A stretch of DNA of 64,000 nt, taken from positions 248,001-312,000 of the forward strand of contig NZ_AP022599.1 in assembly GCF_010725725.1 (NCBI RefSeq). The letters are read 5' to 3'. The DNA is from Mycolicibacterium pulveris. Its GTDB lineage: Bacteria > Actinomycetota > Actinomycetes > Mycobacteriales > Mycobacteriaceae. The translations under genes were made by a program, and so were the position numbers. Shown here one piece after another: positions 61,980 through 64,000 of the stretch; the first letter of the stretch is position 1, and each line of letters begins with the position of its first letter. Below the pieces are notes generated by a model. The model saw nothing but the letters and a program-made list of their open reading frames with translations. It searched no databases and was not told the origin of the DNA.

Positions 61980-63117
61980 TGGCGTTTTCCGGTGCGCAGC
62001 GATCGCTCTTGGCGCCCAGTTGCACGTCCGGACGCCCATCGGGTTGTCCGCTCATCCAGGTCGACATGATGCCGACGGAGTACGGACCGACCTGACCGTT
62101 CTCTTCGTAGAAGCCTTGCGGGTCATAGATCTTCACTTCGGGATACGGCCACGGACAGGCTACCGAGGTGGAGATCTTCGTCGCCTTCACGATCGCGAAC
62201 AGCCCGCCGTAGCAGAAGTACGCGACGTTGATGATCACGAACATCACCACGAAGGTGCCGAGCCTGGGCCGGCTGGCGAAGATGCGGGCACGCTGGGCGA
62301 GCTTTTCGGCGACGGACTTGCCGGTGTCGTCGCGGTACAGCAGCACACCGGCGGGGATCATCACGAACGTCACCGCCACCACTTCCCAGATCAGCGGGAA
62401 CTGATGGGGCTCACCGGTGAACACCGACGCCCACGGAGGCACCTGCGAATAGATGTACATGCCCGTACGCACCAGCGTGATCTCCAGCGCCGCGTCCACG
62501 ATCACACCGATCGGGAAGATGATGGCCGCCAGGCTGATCAGCGGGTGACGCCACACGAAAGAGTCAACCGGCCTACGCGCCTGCAGTTTTCGCAGAATCC
62601 AGATTGCGGGGAAATAGGGCCCGAGGTAGAACATCACGTATCCGAGCACCACGAAGGGTTCCACCGTCGGTGACACCGATACCAGCGGCCAGTCCTCGGG
62701 CAGGTGCGCCAGCTCCGGGTTGTACACCGCGAACGGCGACCAGTTCATCAGCGGGTCCTGCCACACGATCAACGAGGTGACCAACGCCATCAGCAAGGTG
62801 GGGTTGTGCGGATTGCGCCGCCAGTGCACCACCCACAACGTGATGATGACGGCCATCGTGATGACGGTGAAGGTCTCGAGGATCACCACCCACGTCGACG
62901 TGCTCCACCCGAAAAGTACCTCGACGGGCCGCGGTGCGCCTTCGACGTCGGGGTTGGCGATCCGGGGGGAGCCAGGCCCCTTGCGGGTGTTGACGCCGAA
63001 GAACACGGCGACGGCGAGCAGCGCTGCCACCGAGATGGTCGGCCCGAGCCAGGAGCGTTTCGTCGGCTCTTCTACGGCCGGCGCGGTGGGGTCGGCTTTA
63101 GGCGTTTCGGTGGTCAC
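61972..63117 (-). CDS. AveC-family (spirocyclase-like) membrane protein 2
   Basis: A 381-residue integral membrane protein with about 7-8 helices and a short acidic cytosolic N-tail of about 25 residues. Segments with WQDPLMNWSPFAVYNPE, DWPLVSVSPTVEPFVVLGY (cited by parts) and MYIYSQVPPW show the AveC-like pattern. It is longer than AveC 1, with a C-terminal extension holding CPWPYPEVKIYDPQGFYEE. The GTG start overlaps the stop of the binding-protein gene (GTGA). Placed between a ligand-binding protein and oxidising enzymes, it may take part in uptake or a cyclisation/dehydration step; both are inference. Confidence 0.83.
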   Translation of the reverse strand: MTTETPKADPTAPAVEEPTKRSWLGPTISVAALLAVAVFFGVNTRKGPGSPRIANPDVEGAPRPVEVLFGWSTSTWVVILETFTVITMAVIITLWVVHWRRNPHNPTLLMALVTSLIVWQDPLMNWSPFAVYNPELAHLPEDWPLVSVSPTVEPFVVLGYVMFYLGPYFPAIWILRKLQARRPVDSFVWRHPLISLAAIIFPIGVIVDAALEITLVRTGMYIYSQVPPWASVFTGEPHQFPLIWEVVAVTFVMIPAGVLLYRDDTGKSVAEKLAQRARIFASRPRLGTFVVMFVIINVAYFCYGGLFAIVKATKISTSVACPWPYPEVKIYDPQGFYEENGQVGPYSVGIMSTWMSGQPDGRPDVQLGAKSDRCAPENANG

Positions 63118-64000
63118 GGGTACTCCTCACCAAAGCGATCGACGAGATGAGAGTTGAGGCCGTCGGCGTCCAGCCTTCGGGCCACCAGATAGCCGGCGCC
63201 CATCCACGCTCGGCGTGTCCAGTTTCCGAACGAGACACGGGTCCCCGGAGCTCCGGCCGCGGCGGGCATCATCTTTACCCGTTCGAGCGCCTCCTTGAGT
63301 CCGCGCGGACTCAGTGGATGGGCGTCGGTGCACGCACGCAACAGTGTCGTCGCGACGTCGCAGTTCACCACCGGGACACAGTATTCCGGGCGACGACCGA
63401 ACTTCTCCTGGTACTTGTCGAGGAAGCGCTGACCGACGGGGTTGCCCTCGTCGTACTGGTCGACGCCCGTCCATCCCATGAACGCGTTCCACATGATCGG
63501 GTTGATCCACGCGTTCTGGAACGCCGTGCTGGTGAAGCGCGGCGGGTCCCACCCGAGGGCTTCCAGCGCCGGGTTGACGAACACGATGCCGAAACCGAAT
63601 CCAGCGTGCACCACTGCCTGCGCCTTGGCTTCGTACAGGGTCTGCACCGCCTCGGAGACATCCTGCGCCGTCTGGGCGATCGTCGCCTCGGCGACGATCC
63701 GGATTCCCTTGCGCCGACATGCATTTCGGAAGTTCTTCACGTATGTCTCGCCGACCAGCGACTGCTCCATGAGGACACCCACCTCGGTGTGGCCGCCCTT
63801 GGCCAACAGGTCTGCCCAGAAGATCGGCTCGTCGGTAAGCGATCCCTGTGGGAACGAGAAGGTCCACTCCCCCAGCCAGGCGTCGCTGCCGGTGACGCTG
63901 AGGGCAGGGACCCGGAACCGTTCCTCGATGGCCTCGCGCGTCGGCACGCAGTTGTCGGTGATGTGTGGGCCGAACACCGCAAGGCATCCCTCGTCGACGA
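63114..64000 (-). CDS. Periplasmic ligand-binding protein (LivK-like), 5' part outside window
   Basis: The frame is open to the right end of the window, so the N-terminus is missing. The visible about 295 residues are a type I periplasmic-binding fold (Peripla_BP_6). They begin with DEGCLAVFGPHITDN, then PALSVTGSDAWLGEW, GVLMEQSLVGETYVKNF and the hinge VVNCDVATTLLRACTDA, typical of branched-chain amino acid or amide-binding proteins. It is the most upstream visible gene of the operon and is coupled with AveC 2 by GTGA. In actinobacterial catabolic clusters such proteins can work as substrate receptors without adjacent ABC genes; whether transporter genes follow beyond 64000 cannot be seen. 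Confidence 0.85.
   Translation of the reverse strand, partial: VDEGCLAVFGPHITDNCVPTREAIEERFRVPALSVTGSDAWLGEWTFSFPQGSLTDEPIFWADLLAKGGHTEVGVLMEQSLVGETYVKNFRNACRRKGIRIVAEATIAQTAQDVSEAVQTLYEAKAQAVVHAGFGFGIVFVNPALEALGWDPPRFTSTAFQNAWINPIMWNAFMGWTGVDQYDEGNPVGQRFLDKYQEKFGRRPEYCVPVVNCDVATTLLRACTDAHPLSPRGLKEALERVKMMPAAAGAPGTRVSFGNWTRRAWMGAGYLVARRLDADGLNSHLVDRFGEEYP

Overview
The window is high-GC actinobacterial DNA. Gene content and order point to a Mycobacterium, probably an environmental or rapidly growing species. A block on the minus strand reads, leftward from rpsB, rpsB-tsf-amiC ... pyrH-frr-cdsA-rlmN. A second block holds xerC, viuB, dprA, comM-like and yraN. Together they match the well known mycobacterial core region around rpsB-tsf (Mtb Rv2880c-Rv2898c). 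Other mycobacterial marks are a MarP-type protease, a GjpA-type porin, a FAAL-type FadD, an MHB-type haem-binding protein, a mycofactocin-coupled SDR and many CaiB, P450 and TetR genes. No rRNA, tRNA, CRISPR, insertion sequence or phage gene was seen, and no gene-free stretch exceeds about 290 bases.

Region 1 (1-12637) is an accessory catabolic module. After an SMP-30/thioesterase pair and a MarP-like lipoprotein protease come a P450 with its ferredoxin, three separate APH-fold kinases, a CrtC/lipocalin-like protein, a CaiB CoA-transferase, an aldehyde dehydrogenase, a SnoaL-like protein and two sister TetR regulators of identical length. Four copies of one 30-bp bipartite site, with arms exactly 20 bp apart, sit at the control points of this module and mark it as one regulon. 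Region 2 (12639-17614) is a Rieske oxygenase operon with two NTF2-fold proteins, an SDR and a CMD-family protein. It is controlled from two tandem 14-bp palindromes, probably by the neighbouring TetR.

Region 3 (17688-36515) is the conserved core: 23S rRNA methylation, CDP-DAG synthesis, ribosome recycling, UMP kinase, EF-Ts, S2, XerC, siderophore reductase, DprA and ComM-like. Accessory insertions include a divergent MarR/methyltransferase pair with a clear operator, a glycerate kinase, an F420/FMN luciferase-like enzyme, a lactate-oxidase-like enzyme and a secreted glycoside hydrolase. Region 4 (36643-43740) holds a DUF1206 membrane protein, then an IdeR-box-controlled ferric-iron ABC transporter. 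The transporter is translationally coupled to an unusual 839-residue adenylation-carrier-membrane acyltransferase fusion.

Region 5 (43820-53360) contains a GjpA-like porin with a long acidic tail, a FAAL, a TesB thioesterase, a CaiB transferase, a fused E1 alpha/beta dehydrogenase, a HAD phosphatase and two small secreted proteins. Region 6 (53560-64000) is a second catabolic cluster. It has two AveC-family membrane proteins, a 37-residue membrane peptide coupled to the first, two P450s, three SDRs (one mycofactocin-coupled), an aldehyde dehydrogenase and a periplasmic ligand-binding protein cut by the window end. A TetR with a perfect 20-bp palindrome sits at its left edge.
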